From: Pseudomonadota bacterium
Lineage (GTDB): Bacteria; Pseudomonadota; Gammaproteobacteria; Steroidobacterales; Steroidobacteraceae
Assembly: GCA_021820785.1 (NCBI GenBank)
Contig: JAKADE010000020.1
Coordinates: 1-16,904, forward strand
Length of the DNA stretch: 16,904 bases
Direction of reading: 5' to 3'
A model generated the notes under the pieces. That model ran no database searches, was not told the origin of the DNA, and saw only the letters and a program-made list of their open reading frames with translations. The position numbers were made by a program, and so were the translations under genes. Of the stretch, positions 1 through 7,554 are shown one piece after another (the first letter of the stretch is position 1; each line of letters opens with the position of its first letter).

Positions 1-1458
1 AACGGGCCGGTGCAGGGCCGCGACGTGTTCGTGCCGCTCGATTTCATCATCGGGGGACCGAAGATGGCCGGCGCCGGCTGGCGCATGCTGGTCGAGCAGC
101 TCTCGGTCGGCCGGTGCATCTCGCTGCCCTCCAATGCCACCGGGGGCGCGAAGGCGGGCGTGTGGGCGAGCGGCGCCTATGCGCGCATCCGCCGGCAGTT
201 CAACATGCCGGTCGGTCGCTTCGAGGGCGTCGAATCGGTGCTCGCTCGCATGGCCGGCCTCACCTACACCATGGATGCCGCGCGCTCGGTCACGGCAGGC
301 GCCATCGATGGCGGCGAGAAGCCCTCCGTGCCCTCGGCGATGCTCAAATACCATGTGACCGAGATGGGCCGCCAGGTCGCCAACGACGCCATGGACGTGC
401 ACGGCGGCAAGGGGATCTGCCTCGGTCCGAAGAACTACCTCGGGCGCAGCTACCAGGCCGTACCGGTGACGATCACCGTGGAGGGCGCGAACATCCTCAC
501 GCGCAGCCTGATCATCTTCGGCCAGGGTGCGGTCCGCTGCCATCCGTTCGTGCTGCGCGAGATGAATGCTGCCCGCAATCCCGATCACGCCCAGGGTCTG
601 GAAGAGTTCGACCGCGCCCTGTTCGGCCACATCGGTTTCACGATTTCCAACGCGGTGCGCTCGCTCATCATGGCGCTGACGCATGCGCGCTTCACTCGCT
701 CGCCCGTGAGCGGACCGACGGCGCGCTACTATCAACACATCGTGCGCTTCAGCGCCTCGTTCGCCTTCACCGTGGACGTCGCGATGCTCACCCTCGGCGG
801 CTACCTGAAGAAGAAGGAAAATCTCTCGGCCCGGCTCGGAGACGTGCTTTCCGCGATGTACCTCGCCTCGATGGTGCTGAAGCATCACGAGAACCAGGGC
901 CGCCCGGAGGACGACCTGCCGATCGTGGAGTGGGCCTGCCGCAACCTGCTCTATCACGCCCAGGAACAGCTGCACGGCTTTCTGCGCAACTTCCCCAACC
1001 GCATGCTCGCCGGACTGATGCGCGCGGTCGTCTTCCCGCGCGGGCGGCACTATTCGGCGCCCTCCGACCGGCTCGGCCGTCAGGTCGCCGAGCGGCTCAC
1101 GCAGCCCTCGCCGAGCCGCCAGCGCATCGGCCAGTACATCTACACCACCGTAGAGCCCGGCAATCCGCTCGGGCTGCTCGAGGAGGCGCTCGAACTCGCC
1201 CTCGACATGGAACCACTGGAGAAGCGCATCCGCATCGAAGGGGTCAAGACCGGCCGGATCAGCGCCCTCGATCTGCCCGGTCAGCTCGAGCAGGCACTCG
1301 CCGCCGGCATCATCAGCGCCGCGGAAGCCGATGCGCTGCGCGCCTTCGATGCCAAGGTGATGAACCTCGTGAACGTCGATGATTTCGCGCCGCACGAGCT
1401 CGGCACGCAGGCTCAGCCGGATTGCGAGCAGCGCACGGCCTCCCCGGCGCTGGCATGA
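1..1458 (+). CDS. fadE: Acyl-CoA dehydrogenase FadE, C-terminal part (5' end outside window)
   Basis: Flavin-dependent acyl-CoA dehydrogenase that makes the trans-2-enoyl-CoA in the first step of fatty-acid beta-oxidation. The frame is open from base 1, so the gene begins upstream. A GTG at 10 is internal and not a start. The 485 residues seen match about the last 60% of the long E. coli-type FadE (about 814 aa). They cover the C-terminal part of the dehydrogenase fold and the DUF1974 tail typical of this long form. Recognisable stretches are SVGRCISLPSNATGG, DVHGGKGICLGPKNYLGR, TVEGANILTRS, RCHPFVL, NFPNRM, APSDRLG and the end motif VNVDDFAPHEL. The glutamate of TVEGAN (codon 481-483) aligns with the catalytic base of acyl-CoA dehydrogenases (the YEGT position in MCAD). 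The stop overlaps the start of the next gene (ATGA), suggesting cotranscription. No disruption is seen. Confidence 0.96.
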   Translation, partial: NGPVQGRDVFVPLDFIIGGPKMAGAGWRMLVEQLSVGRCISLPSNATGGAKAGVWASGAYARIRRQFNMPVGRFEGVESVLARMAGLTYTMDAARSVTAGAIDGGEKPSVPSAMLKYHVTEMGRQVANDAMDVHGGKGICLGPKNYLGRSYQAVPVTITVEGANILTRSLIIFGQGAVRCHPFVLREMNAARNPDHAQGLEEFDRALFGHIGFTISNAVRSLIMALTHARFTRSPVSGPTARYYQHIVRFSASFAFTVDVAMLTLGGYLKKKENLSARLGDVLSAMYLASMVLKHHENQGRPEDDLPIVEWACRNLLYHAQEQLHGFLRNFPNRMLAGLMRAVVFPRGRHYSAPSDRLGRQVAERLTQPSPSRQRIGQYIYTTVEPGNPLGLLEEALELALDMEPLEKRIRIEGVKTGRISALDLPGQLEQALAAGIISAAEADALRAFDAKVMNLVNVDDFAPHELGTQAQPDCEQRTASPALA

Positions 1459-2432
1459 ACACGGCGATCGAGTCCGTCGCGGCCGCCACTGGTGACGGCG
1501 CCGTCGGCGCGTATCACCCGGAAGTGACGTGCGAGAATTGCTCCGCGGCGCTGGCCGGGCCGTTCTGCAGCCAGTGCGGGCAACGCCACCACGAGCACCC
1601 GGTGCACTCCTTCTGGCATTTCCTGCAGGAGGCGACCGAGGACATGACGCACGCGGACTCGCGGCTGTGGCTGACGCTGCGCGCGCTGCTGTTCCGGCCG
1701 GGATCGCTGACCCGGGAGTTTCTCGACGGCCATCGCGTGCGCTACCTGCCGCCGGTGCGGCTGTACCTGGTGGTGAGCCTGCTGTTCTTTTTCATCACGG
1801 GACTCGCGACGTCGCTTGGATCGCGCACCGACGTCATCGTGGTGCACCAGGGCAAGGCCTTTCACATGGCGGTGGCGCCGTCCGGCGCTGCGGCAAACGT
1901 CCCGCACGGCACCCGGGCGGCGATCGATCCGCGCCCCGTGTGCGCCCAGTTGAGCACTTACGGCGCACGCGTCTCGCCCTGGCTCGCCGGGCGGGTGGAT
2001 CACAGCTGCCTCGCGGTGGCGGCCCGGGGCGGTGCCCGGCGTTTCGTGGCGGTGCTCGAGCGCAACTATGAGCGTGCGATGTTCCTGCTGCTGCCGCTGC
2101 TGGCCCTCGCCATGGTGCCGTTGTTCCTCCAGCCGCGCCGCCACTACGTCGAGCACCTGCTGTTCCTGCTGCACAACCACGCCTTCCTGTTCGTGACCTT
2201 CGGGATTCTCGAGCTGGTCGGTCTGTTCAGCACCTCGCAGGCGCTCCTCGGCCCGCTGGACTTCGCCGTCACGTTCGCCATTCCCGTCTATTACTACCTG
2301 GCGATGCGGCGCGTGTACGGACAAAGCCCGGCGTGGACGCTCGGCAAGATGGCCGGGCTCGCCACGGCGTACCTGTTCGTCGGCCTGACGGTACTCGCCG
2401 GCACCGTGACCTACAGTTTTCTCTCCCTCTGA
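1455..2432 (+). CDS. DUF3667-family zinc-ribbon membrane protein
   Basis: A 325-aa protein of unknown function that resembles the DUF3667 family. Near the N-terminus are two CxxC pairs (C26/C29 and C38/C41, ending in CGQ), a small zinc ribbon on the cytoplasmic side. A conserved-looking segment follows (FLQEATEDMTHADSRLW, then LFRPGSLTREFLDGHR and YLPPVRLYLVVS). The first membrane segment is at about 101-119. A polar loop of about 85 residues follows, then four more hydrophobic segments near 208-225, 236-258, 266-285 and 300-320. I chose the ATG at 1455 because it overlaps the fadE stop as ATGA. The frame stays open further upstream inside fadE, but that would be antagonistic overlap. I see no good Shine-Dalgarno site, so translation is probably coupled to fadE. 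The link to fatty-acid catabolism is context only. Confidence 0.85.
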   Translation: MNTAIESVAAATGDGAVGAYHPEVTCENCSAALAGPFCSQCGQRHHEHPVHSFWHFLQEATEDMTHADSRLWLTLRALLFRPGSLTREFLDGHRVRYLPPVRLYLVVSLLFFFITGLATSLGSRTDVIVVHQGKAFHMAVAPSGAAANVPHGTRAAIDPRPVCAQLSTYGARVSPWLAGRVDHSCLAVAARGGARRFVAVLERNYERAMFLLLPLLALAMVPLFLQPRRHYVEHLLFLLHNHAFLFVTFGILELVGLFSTSQALLGPLDFAVTFAIPVYYYLAMRRVYGQSPAWTLGKMAGLATAYLFVGLTVLAGTVTYSFLSL

Positions 2433-2457
2433 GCGTTGTCGACAGGCCCGTGCCGCC

Positions 2458-3615
2458 GTGATCCGTTCGATCCTCCATGTGGACATGGACGCGTTCTTCG
2501 CCTCGGTGGAACAGCACGACCGGCCCGAACTCGCCGGCCTTCCGGTGGTGGTCGGGCACGCCGGGACTCGCGGGGTGGTCGCCGCGGCGAGTTATGAAGT
2601 ACGCCGCTTCGGGGTGCGCTCGGCGATGCCCATGAGCACCGCCCTGAGATTGTGCCCCGCTGCGGTCTGCGTGCCGCCGCGCATGGGGCGCTACCGGGAA
2701 GTCTCTGCGCAGGTGTTCGCGGTGTTCCGGGAAATCACTCCCCTGGTGCAGGGCCTTTCGGTGGACGAGGCGTTCCTCGACGTCACCGGTAGCGTGCAGC
2801 TGCTCGGTGATCCGCCGGCCATCGCCCGGCGGATCAAGGCGGAGATTTTCGCACGCACCGGACTGACCGCCTCGGTGGGCGTTGCGCCGAACAAGCTCGT
2901 CGCCAAGATCGCCTCGGACCTGGACAAGCCCGACGGACTCACGGTCGTCCCCCCCGAGCGCGTACGCGAGGTGCTCGATCCGCTCTCGGTGCGGCGGCTG
3001 CCGGGCCTGGGGCGCAAACTCGGCGAGAAAGTCGAGGCAGCCGGCCTGCGTACGCTGCGCGACCTGCGCGGTGCGCCAGACGCGGTGCTCTGGCCCCTGT
3101 TCGGGCGCGATTCCCCCAGGATGCGCGAGCGCGCGGCCGGCATCGACGAGCGTCCGGTGAGCACCGATGCGGAGGACAAGTCCCTCAGTGCCGAGGACAC
3201 GTTCGAACGCGATCTGACGCAGCCGCGCGAGCTCGAGGCGCACCTGGCGCGCCTGGCGGACAAGGCCTGCGAGCGGCTGCGCCGCAAGGGGTTGATGAGC
3301 GGGCGCATCGGGGTCAAGATCCGCCGCCACGATTTCTCGACGTTCACCCGCCAGCGCGGCATCAACCCGCCCACCCAGGACGGGCGCGCGATCCGCGAGG
3401 TGGCGCAGGAGCTGCTGCGGCGCTGGCTCGCCGAGCATCGGGGTGCGAAACTGCGCCTGCTCGGCGTGACGCTCGCGGAACTCTCGCCGGCGACGCAGAT
3501 GGGTCTGTTCGAGCAGTCGACGCCCGGCGGCAATGCCCGACTCGATGCGGCGCTCGATCAGGTCCGCGAGCGCTTCGGCAGCCGCGCACTGCGGCGGGGA
3601 AACTTGCTGGATTAG
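2458..3615 (+). CDS. dinB: DNA polymerase IV (Y-family translesion polymerase)
   Basis: Error-prone Y-family DNA polymerase that copies past damaged template bases. The 385-aa product starts at a GTG. The usual N-terminus (ILHVDMDAFFASVE) begins five residues in, and no ATG lies close by, so GTG is the likely start. The metal-binding carboxylates are present: D9 in HVDMD, and D103/E104 in LSVDEAFLDVTG. SVGVAPNKLVAKIASDLDKPDGL, the HhH-like LPGLGRKLGEKV (near 182-193) and the little-finger domain follow. A beta-clamp-binding motif, QMGLF (347-351), lies 34 residues before the end and is followed by a RLDAALDQVRERFGSRAL tail, as in many proteobacterial DinB proteins. It starts 25 bp after the DUF3667 gene and ends 10 bp before gspA. 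I find no LexA-type CTGT(N8)ACAG box in the short gap upstream, so SOS control is not evident here. Confidence 0.96.
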   Translation: MIRSILHVDMDAFFASVEQHDRPELAGLPVVVGHAGTRGVVAAASYEVRRFGVRSAMPMSTALRLCPAAVCVPPRMGRYREVSAQVFAVFREITPLVQGLSVDEAFLDVTGSVQLLGDPPAIARRIKAEIFARTGLTASVGVAPNKLVAKIASDLDKPDGLTVVPPERVREVLDPLSVRRLPGLGRKLGEKVEAAGLRTLRDLRGAPDAVLWPLFGRDSPRMRERAAGIDERPVSTDAEDKSLSAEDTFERDLTQPRELEAHLARLADKACERLRRKGLMSGRIGVKIRRHDFSTFTRQRGINPPTQDGRAIREVAQELLRRWLAEHRGAKLRLLGVTLAELSPATQMGLFEQSTPGGNARLDAALDQVRERFGSRALRRGNLLD

Positions 3616-3625
3616 TCGGTGCCCG

Positions 3626-5275
3626 ATGTACCTGTCGTTCTTCGGCCTCAACGAGAAGCCTTTCTCGATCACTCCGGATCCGCGCTACCTCTTCCTGAGC
3701 GAGCGCCATGCCGAGGCGATGGCGCATCTGCTGTACGGAATCCGCGAGGCCGGGGGATTCATCCAACTCACCGGCGAGGTGGGCACGGGCAAGACCACTA
3801 TCGTGCGCTCGCTGCTGGCGCAGACGCCGGAGAACACCGAGATCGCGCTGATCCTCAATCCGCGCATGAGCCCTCCGGAGTTCCTGCTGACGCTGTGCGA
3901 GGAGCTGGGCATCGGCGTGCCGGATGAGGCCACCCGCAGCCTGAAGGACCTGGTCGACATCCTCAACACGTATCTGCTGCGCGCCCATGCCGCCGGCAAG
4001 CGCGTCGTGCTCGTGGTCGATGAGGCGCAGAACCTCGCCCCCGAAGTGCTCGAGCAGGTGCGTCTGCTGACCAATCTCGAAACCAACACGCAGAAGCTCC
4101 TGCAGATCATCCTGATCGGCCAGCCGGAGCTGCGCGAGCTGCTCGATCGACTCGAGCTGCGCCAGTTGGCGCAGCGCATCACCGGACGCTATCACCTCGA
4201 CCCGCTCAGCGCGCCGGAGACGGCGGCGTACGTACGCCATCGCCTGCGCGTCGCGGGGGCGACCAGCGAGATCTTCAGCCGGCGGGCCCTGCAGCGGATC
4301 CATCGGCTCTCCGGCGGCGTGCCGCGCCTGATCAACATCCTCTGCGACCGCGCCCTGCTCGGCGGCTACTCGCTCGACCGCCACCACGTCACCGGGGCAC
4401 TGGTGCGCCAGGCGGGCGGGGAGGTCTTCGGTCGCCGCACCGAGCGGTCCTGGCCGCTCTGGGCGGGCGTCGCGGCCGTCGCGGCGCTGCTCGGCGTCGC
4501 GGGGGTCGTATTCTGGCGATTCGGCCCGAGTCTGCCAGGGATCAGCACGGCGCGTGGGCACGTACAGCGCCGCCTGCCGCCGGCACGCCTGTCGCCCCCG
4601 CCAGCGCCGCCCCGTGGTCCGGCTCGGGCCGTGAGCGCGTCCGTTTCGCTCCAGGGCCTGCTGGGCCGCTATGGCGCGCAGGCCACCCCGTCGGCGGCCT
4701 ATGCGCGGCTGCTGGGCCTCTGGGGACTGAAGGACCCCCCCGGTGGCCCCGCCCCCTGCCAGCAGGCCGCACAGCACGGCCTGGTATGCGTCAAGGGTCA
4801 GGGCTCGCTCGGTGAACTGCGCCTGTACAACCGGCCGGCGATTCTGCTGCTGACCGATGCGGCCGGTCAGACCTACCACGTCGTCCTGCAGCACCTCGCG
4901 CCATCGCACGCGACCGTGGATCTCGGACCGACGCCCGCGCGCGTGCGGCGCACGGCCTTGTCACGGGCATGGCTCGGTCGCTACGCGCTGCTGTGGCGGC
5001 CGGCCGATGGCCGGCTGCGCACGCTCTCGGCCGGCATGAGCGGAGCCAGCGTGCGCTGGCTGCGCCGCAGCCTGCAGCACCTGGAGGGGGTGCCCGCGGG
5101 CAGCGATCCCGGCACCGTGTACGATTCGGGCCTGGTGCGGCTGGTGCGCCGCTTCCAGCGTTCTCACGGCCTGGCGGTGGACGGGATTGCGGGCGTGCAG
5201 ACCCAGATGGCGGTCTCCGGCGCGCTCGCCGACCCGAATTCACCGCTGCTTGCGGCGCAGCACAACGGCGGCTGA
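3626..5275 (+). CDS. gspA: GspA/ExeA-type AAA ATPase with peptidoglycan-binding domain
   Basis: Inner-membrane ATPase that, with GspB, helps open or remodel peptidoglycan so that the type II secretion secretin can assemble (known from Aeromonas ExeAB). The 549-aa protein starts MYLSFFGLNEKPFSITPDPR, the classical ExeA N-terminus, so I start at ATG 3626. The longer frame from 3533 lies inside dinB. The cytoplasmic AAA domain has Walker A GEVGTGKTT (50-58), Walker B VVLVVDEAQN (127-136) and a sensor-like LIGQPELR (163-170). One membrane segment lies at about 277-298, followed by a Pro-rich linker. The next part (340-465) resembles the degenerate C39-peptidase-like domain of GspA proteins. A PG_binding_1 domain follows (about 475-532, with SVRWLRRSLQHLEG and VRRFQRSHGLAVDGIAGVQTQ). 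The size matches ExeA of Aeromonas (about 547 aa). The gene lies 10 bp after dinB and 1 bp before gspB. Confidence 0.94.
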   Translation: MYLSFFGLNEKPFSITPDPRYLFLSERHAEAMAHLLYGIREAGGFIQLTGEVGTGKTTIVRSLLAQTPENTEIALILNPRMSPPEFLLTLCEELGIGVPDEATRSLKDLVDILNTYLLRAHAAGKRVVLVVDEAQNLAPEVLEQVRLLTNLETNTQKLLQIILIGQPELRELLDRLELRQLAQRITGRYHLDPLSAPETAAYVRHRLRVAGATSEIFSRRALQRIHRLSGGVPRLINILCDRALLGGYSLDRHHVTGALVRQAGGEVFGRRTERSWPLWAGVAAVAALLGVAGVVFWRFGPSLPGISTARGHVQRRLPPARLSPPPAPPRGPARAVSASVSLQGLLGRYGAQATPSAAYARLLGLWGLKDPPGGPAPCQQAAQHGLVCVKGQGSLGELRLYNRPAILLLTDAAGQTYHVVLQHLAPSHATVDLGPTPARVRRTALSRAWLGRYALLWRPADGRLRTLSAGMSGASVRWLRRSLQHLEGVPAGSDPGTVYDSGLVRLVRRFQRSHGLAVDGIAGVQTQMAVSGALADPNSPLLAAQHNGG

Positions 5276-5276
5276 C

Positions 5277-6041
5277 ATGTCATTCATCCTCGACGCCCTG
5301 AAGAAATCCGAACACGCGCGCCAGCGCCAGGCTGGACCCGCCCTGTTCGAGGTCAAGGTCGTTCAGCCGCGCCGGACGGTGCCCGTCTGGGCGGTGATCA
5401 TCGTCCTGCTCGTGCTGATCAACGTCATGACGCTCGGCTGGATCGTGCTCAGCCGCCGGGACGGAAAGGCGCAGGTGCCTGCGGTATCATCGACACCGGC
5501 CGCCGCTGCGGTGACCCCGACCGCAAGGCCCGGCCCGGCGCCCGCACCGCAGCCTGCGGGGGCCTCCGCACCAGCGCCCGTCTCCGCACCGCCGAGCGCT
5601 TCCGCGGCCCAGGCGCCGGCCGTCGCCCCGGCCCTCGCGCCGGCCGTCGCTCCGGCGATACCGCCGGCATCGGCGTCCGCGTCGCAGAGCACTGCACCGG
5701 CCGCCGCGGGCGCGGGCGCGGGCACTGCGAATCAGCCCAACCCCGCGGATCTCGAGGCCGCCCTGCAGCCGGCGGCCAGCGCTGCGGCGAGCGGCACCGC
5801 ACCGCCCGCAGGATCCCTCCCGCTCTATGCACAGATCGAAGCCGAACCCGGCAGCACGCTGCCGCGCCTGCATCTGGATCTGCATGTCTACAGTCCGCTG
5901 CCCAGCAAACGCTTCGTCATGATCAACATGCAGAAACTGCACCAGGGCGATGCGCTCGCCGACGGCGTCAGCGTGGTGAAAATCCGCCCCGACGGAGTGG
6001 TGCTCTCCTACCAGGGGCGGGAGTTCCTGCTGCCGCGCTGA
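5277..6041 (+). CDS. gspB: GspB/ExeB, general secretion pathway protein B
   Basis: Partner of GspA in the inner-membrane complex that supports secretin (GspD) assembly in type II secretion. The 254-aa product begins MSFILDALKKSEHARQ, the hallmark cytoplasmic start of GspB. One membrane helix follows (about 37-58). Then comes a long Ala/Pro-rich periplasmic linker (about 65-178), which includes two copies of an eight-residue repeat. The last 75 residues (LPRLHLDLHVYSPLPSKRFVMIN..., ending SYQGREFLLPR) are the GspB C-terminal domain. ATG 5277 lies one base after the gspA stop, so the two are translationally linked. The frame is open further upstream inside gspA, but the family N-terminus fixes the start. 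The rest of the gsp cluster is not in this window, which is common because gspAB often sits apart from gspC-N. Confidence 0.94.
   Translation: MSFILDALKKSEHARQRQAGPALFEVKVVQPRRTVPVWAVIIVLLVLINVMTLGWIVLSRRDGKAQVPAVSSTPAAAAVTPTARPGPAPAPQPAGASAPAPVSAPPSASAAQAPAVAPALAPAVAPAIPPASASASQSTAPAAAGAGAGTANQPNPADLEAALQPAASAAASGTAPPAGSLPLYAQIEAEPGSTLPRLHLDLHVYSPLPSKRFVMINMQKLHQGDALADGVSVVKIRPDGVVLSYQGREFLLPR
5613..5660 (+). repeat. Two tandem 24-bp units in the gspB linker
   Basis: The 14-mer GCGCCGGCCGTCGC occurs at 5613-5626 and again at 5637-5650, a period of 24 bp or exactly eight codons. The units encode APAVAPAL and then APAVAPAI within the Ala/Pro-rich periplasmic linker of GspB. It is probably an in-frame slippage duplication that changes linker length without affecting the domains. 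Confidence 0.75.
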
Positions 6042-6152
6042 GCCCTGCCCCCGCGCACATCACATAACCCGAGCAACGGTTGACGTGATTCACAGAATCG
6101 CGCCGCCGGGGGCGACAAACGGCCAGGCCTGGTCCAAGGTCCCAGACTGCGC
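6042..6152. other. Intergenic gap between gspB and the receiver-kinase gene
   Basis: The 111 bp contain a TTGACG at 6080-6085, but no acceptable -10 lies 16-18 bp downstream. I see no strong hairpin and no T-tract. The kinase gene may be read from the gspAB transcript or from a promoter I cannot recognise. Confidence 0.5.
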
Positions 6153-7460
6153 ATGAATTCCGCAGCGATACGCATATTGATCGTCGATCGCGATGCGAAG
6201 TATCGCGAGTGGGTGCGGCTGCACCTCTCGATTCTGTATCCCCAGGCCGCCATCGGCACCCTCGAGCCGACCGAAAGCAGCGCGCTGGGTGCGCTCGCGA
6301 CCGGCCCGGCCTGCGAGGCGCTGGTGTTGGCGGCAGACTTCGGTACCGGCGACGAGGAGGGCGAGCCGCCGGCGCTGGCCCAGGTGCGCGCGCTGCGCCA
6401 GAGCGGTACCGCCCCGGTGCTGCTGGTGCTCGCCGAACACGGCGATGAGCTGCGCGCCGTGCAGGCCTTGCGGGCCGGCGCTACCGATTACCTGCCGAAG
6501 CGCCTGGTGACCCCGGCGCGGCTGAAAGCGGCACTCGATCAGGCGCTGCAGGAACTGCAGCCGCCACCGGCGCCCGAGGCGGCTGCGGACGTTGTTCCGG
6601 CGAAGCCGCCTCGAACGGGACGCGCCGCACCCATCGTGGCGGGGCACCCGGCCATCAGCGGCTACGAGATCACCCGCAAACTCAGCGAGTCCGACAAGGC
6701 CGTGGTGTACCTCGCCGAGAGTGCCGCACACGGTGCCGAGGTCGCGCTCAAGGTGAGCAAGATCCCCTGCGACGAGCGCGGCGCACAGGCGCTCGAACGG
6801 GAGTATCAGGCGATCCTGGCCGTGCATGACCCGGCGGTCGTGCACATCTTCGATCACGGCATCGAGGACGGCTACGAGTACCTGGCCATGGAGTATTTCC
6901 CGCGGGGCGATCTGAAGGCGCGCATGCACGTCGGCGTGACCGAATCGGAGGCGCTGCGCTTCCTGGAACGCATCGCGGCAGCGCTCGGCGTGGTGCACCG
7001 CGCCGGCATGCTGCACCGTGACCTGAAGCCGCCGAACGTCATGCTGCGCGACAACGACAATGTCGTGTTGATCGACTTCGGTCTGGCCCGTCAGCTCGAT
7101 GGCAGTCATCACAGCACCTACACCGGTGTGCTGCGCGGCTCGCCGTACTACATGAGCCCCGAGCAGGCGCTCGGCGAGAAGCTCGACCCCCGCTCCGATC
7201 TGTACAGCCTCGGGGTCATCTTTCACGAGATGTTGACCGGCCGTAAGCCGTTCGTGGGCAACAGCGCCATGGAGGTGCTGCAGCAGCACGTCAATGCCGC
7301 CCCGCCGCGCCTGCCGAGCGCCCTCGGCGGCTACGCGCCGCTGCTCGAGCAGCTGCTCTCGAAGCGGCGCGAGGACCGCTTCGCCAGCGCCGAGGCGCTG
7401 ATTGCCGCCTGCGCGGGACTGCGCAGCGGATCGCGCCGGCAGACTCAGTCGGCCGCCTGA
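6153..7460 (+). CDS. Receiver-like domain fused to Hanks-type serine/threonine protein kinase
   Basis: A soluble 435-aa signalling protein with no signal peptide or membrane segment. Residues 5-130 form a response-regulator receiver fold. D12 and the possible phospho-acceptor D62 (LVLAADFG) are present, and K116 (LPKR) is kept. The second acidic residue is R13, the usual Thr/Ser is Leu (LVLAEHG), and the Pro after the Lys is Arg, so phosphorylation is uncertain. After a Pro/Ala linker (136-168) the kinase domain runs from YEITRKL (171) to about 425. It has K200 (VALK), the catalytic loop HRDLKPPN (288-295), DFG (308-310), SPEQ (335-338) in place of APE, and SDLYSLGVIFHEMLTG. The nucleotide loop reads LSESDKAV and lacks the GxGxxG glycines. 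The ATG at 6153 fits the start of the receiver fold (IRILIVDRD), but no clear ribosome site is seen. Substrates are unknown. Confidence 0.88.
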   Translation: MNSAAIRILIVDRDAKYREWVRLHLSILYPQAAIGTLEPTESSALGALATGPACEALVLAADFGTGDEEGEPPALAQVRALRQSGTAPVLLVLAEHGDELRAVQALRAGATDYLPKRLVTPARLKAALDQALQELQPPPAPEAAADVVPAKPPRTGRAAPIVAGHPAISGYEITRKLSESDKAVVYLAESAAHGAEVALKVSKIPCDERGAQALEREYQAILAVHDPAVVHIFDHGIEDGYEYLAMEYFPRGDLKARMHVGVTESEALRFLERIAAALGVVHRAGMLHRDLKPPNVMLRDNDNVVLIDFGLARQLDGSHHSTYTGVLRGSPYYMSPEQALGEKLDPRSDLYSLGVIFHEMLTGRKPFVGNSAMEVLQQHVNAAPPRLPSALGGYAPLLEQLLSKRREDRFASAEALIAACAGLRSGSRRQTQSAA

Positions 7461-7471
7461 GACATCCGCGC

Positions 7472-7485
7472 GGCGCCGCGGCGCC
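7472..7485. repeat. Perfect 14-bp palindrome abutting a -35 box
   Basis: GGCGCCGCGGCGCC is a perfect palindrome and overlaps a second one, CGCGGCGCCGCG (7469-7480). It ends one base before the TTGACA of the candidate glycosyltransferase promoter. It could be an operator, a weak hairpin after the kinase gene (there is no T-run, so not a classical terminator), or chance in GC-rich DNA. Confidence 0.45.
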
Positions 7486-7514
7486 TTGACACTCCCCGGC
7501 GTGGGGCGTGCAAT
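7486..7514 (+). promoter_or_regulatory. Candidate sigma70 promoter of the glycosyltransferase gene
   Basis: A perfect -35 TTGACA (7486-7491) is followed by a 17-bp spacer and TGCAAT (7509-7514, four of six matches to TATAAT). Transcription would start near 7521, giving a leader of about 34 nt. It lies between the kinase stop and the glycosyltransferase start, the only place where a promoter for this gene is needed. Confidence 0.5.
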
Positions 7515-7543
7515 CGGCGGTGGGGGAACGGGCCCCGAGGATC

Positions 7544-7547
7544 AGGA
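7544..7547 (+). promoter_or_regulatory. Ribosome binding site deciding the glycosyltransferase start
   Basis: AGGA lies seven bases before the ATG at 7555. The frame is open back to 7402 inside the kinase gene, and this site supports the shorter start. Confidence 0.6.
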
Positions 7548-7554
7548 TCGACCC

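Noticed and set aside
2269..4909. Two long - strand frames opposite dinB and gspA
   Set aside because: Their translations are Arg/Gln/Ala-rich with no motif, as expected for antisense frames in high-GC DNA; dinB and gspA have full catalytic motifs.
6080..6085. TTGACG as a -35 box for the kinase gene
   Set aside because: Positions 16-18 bp downstream are CG-rich and unlike TATAAT.
6090..7289. A 399-aa - strand frame opposite the receiver-kinase gene
   Set aside because: Low-complexity antisense frame; the + strand has HRDLKPPN and DFG kinase motifs.
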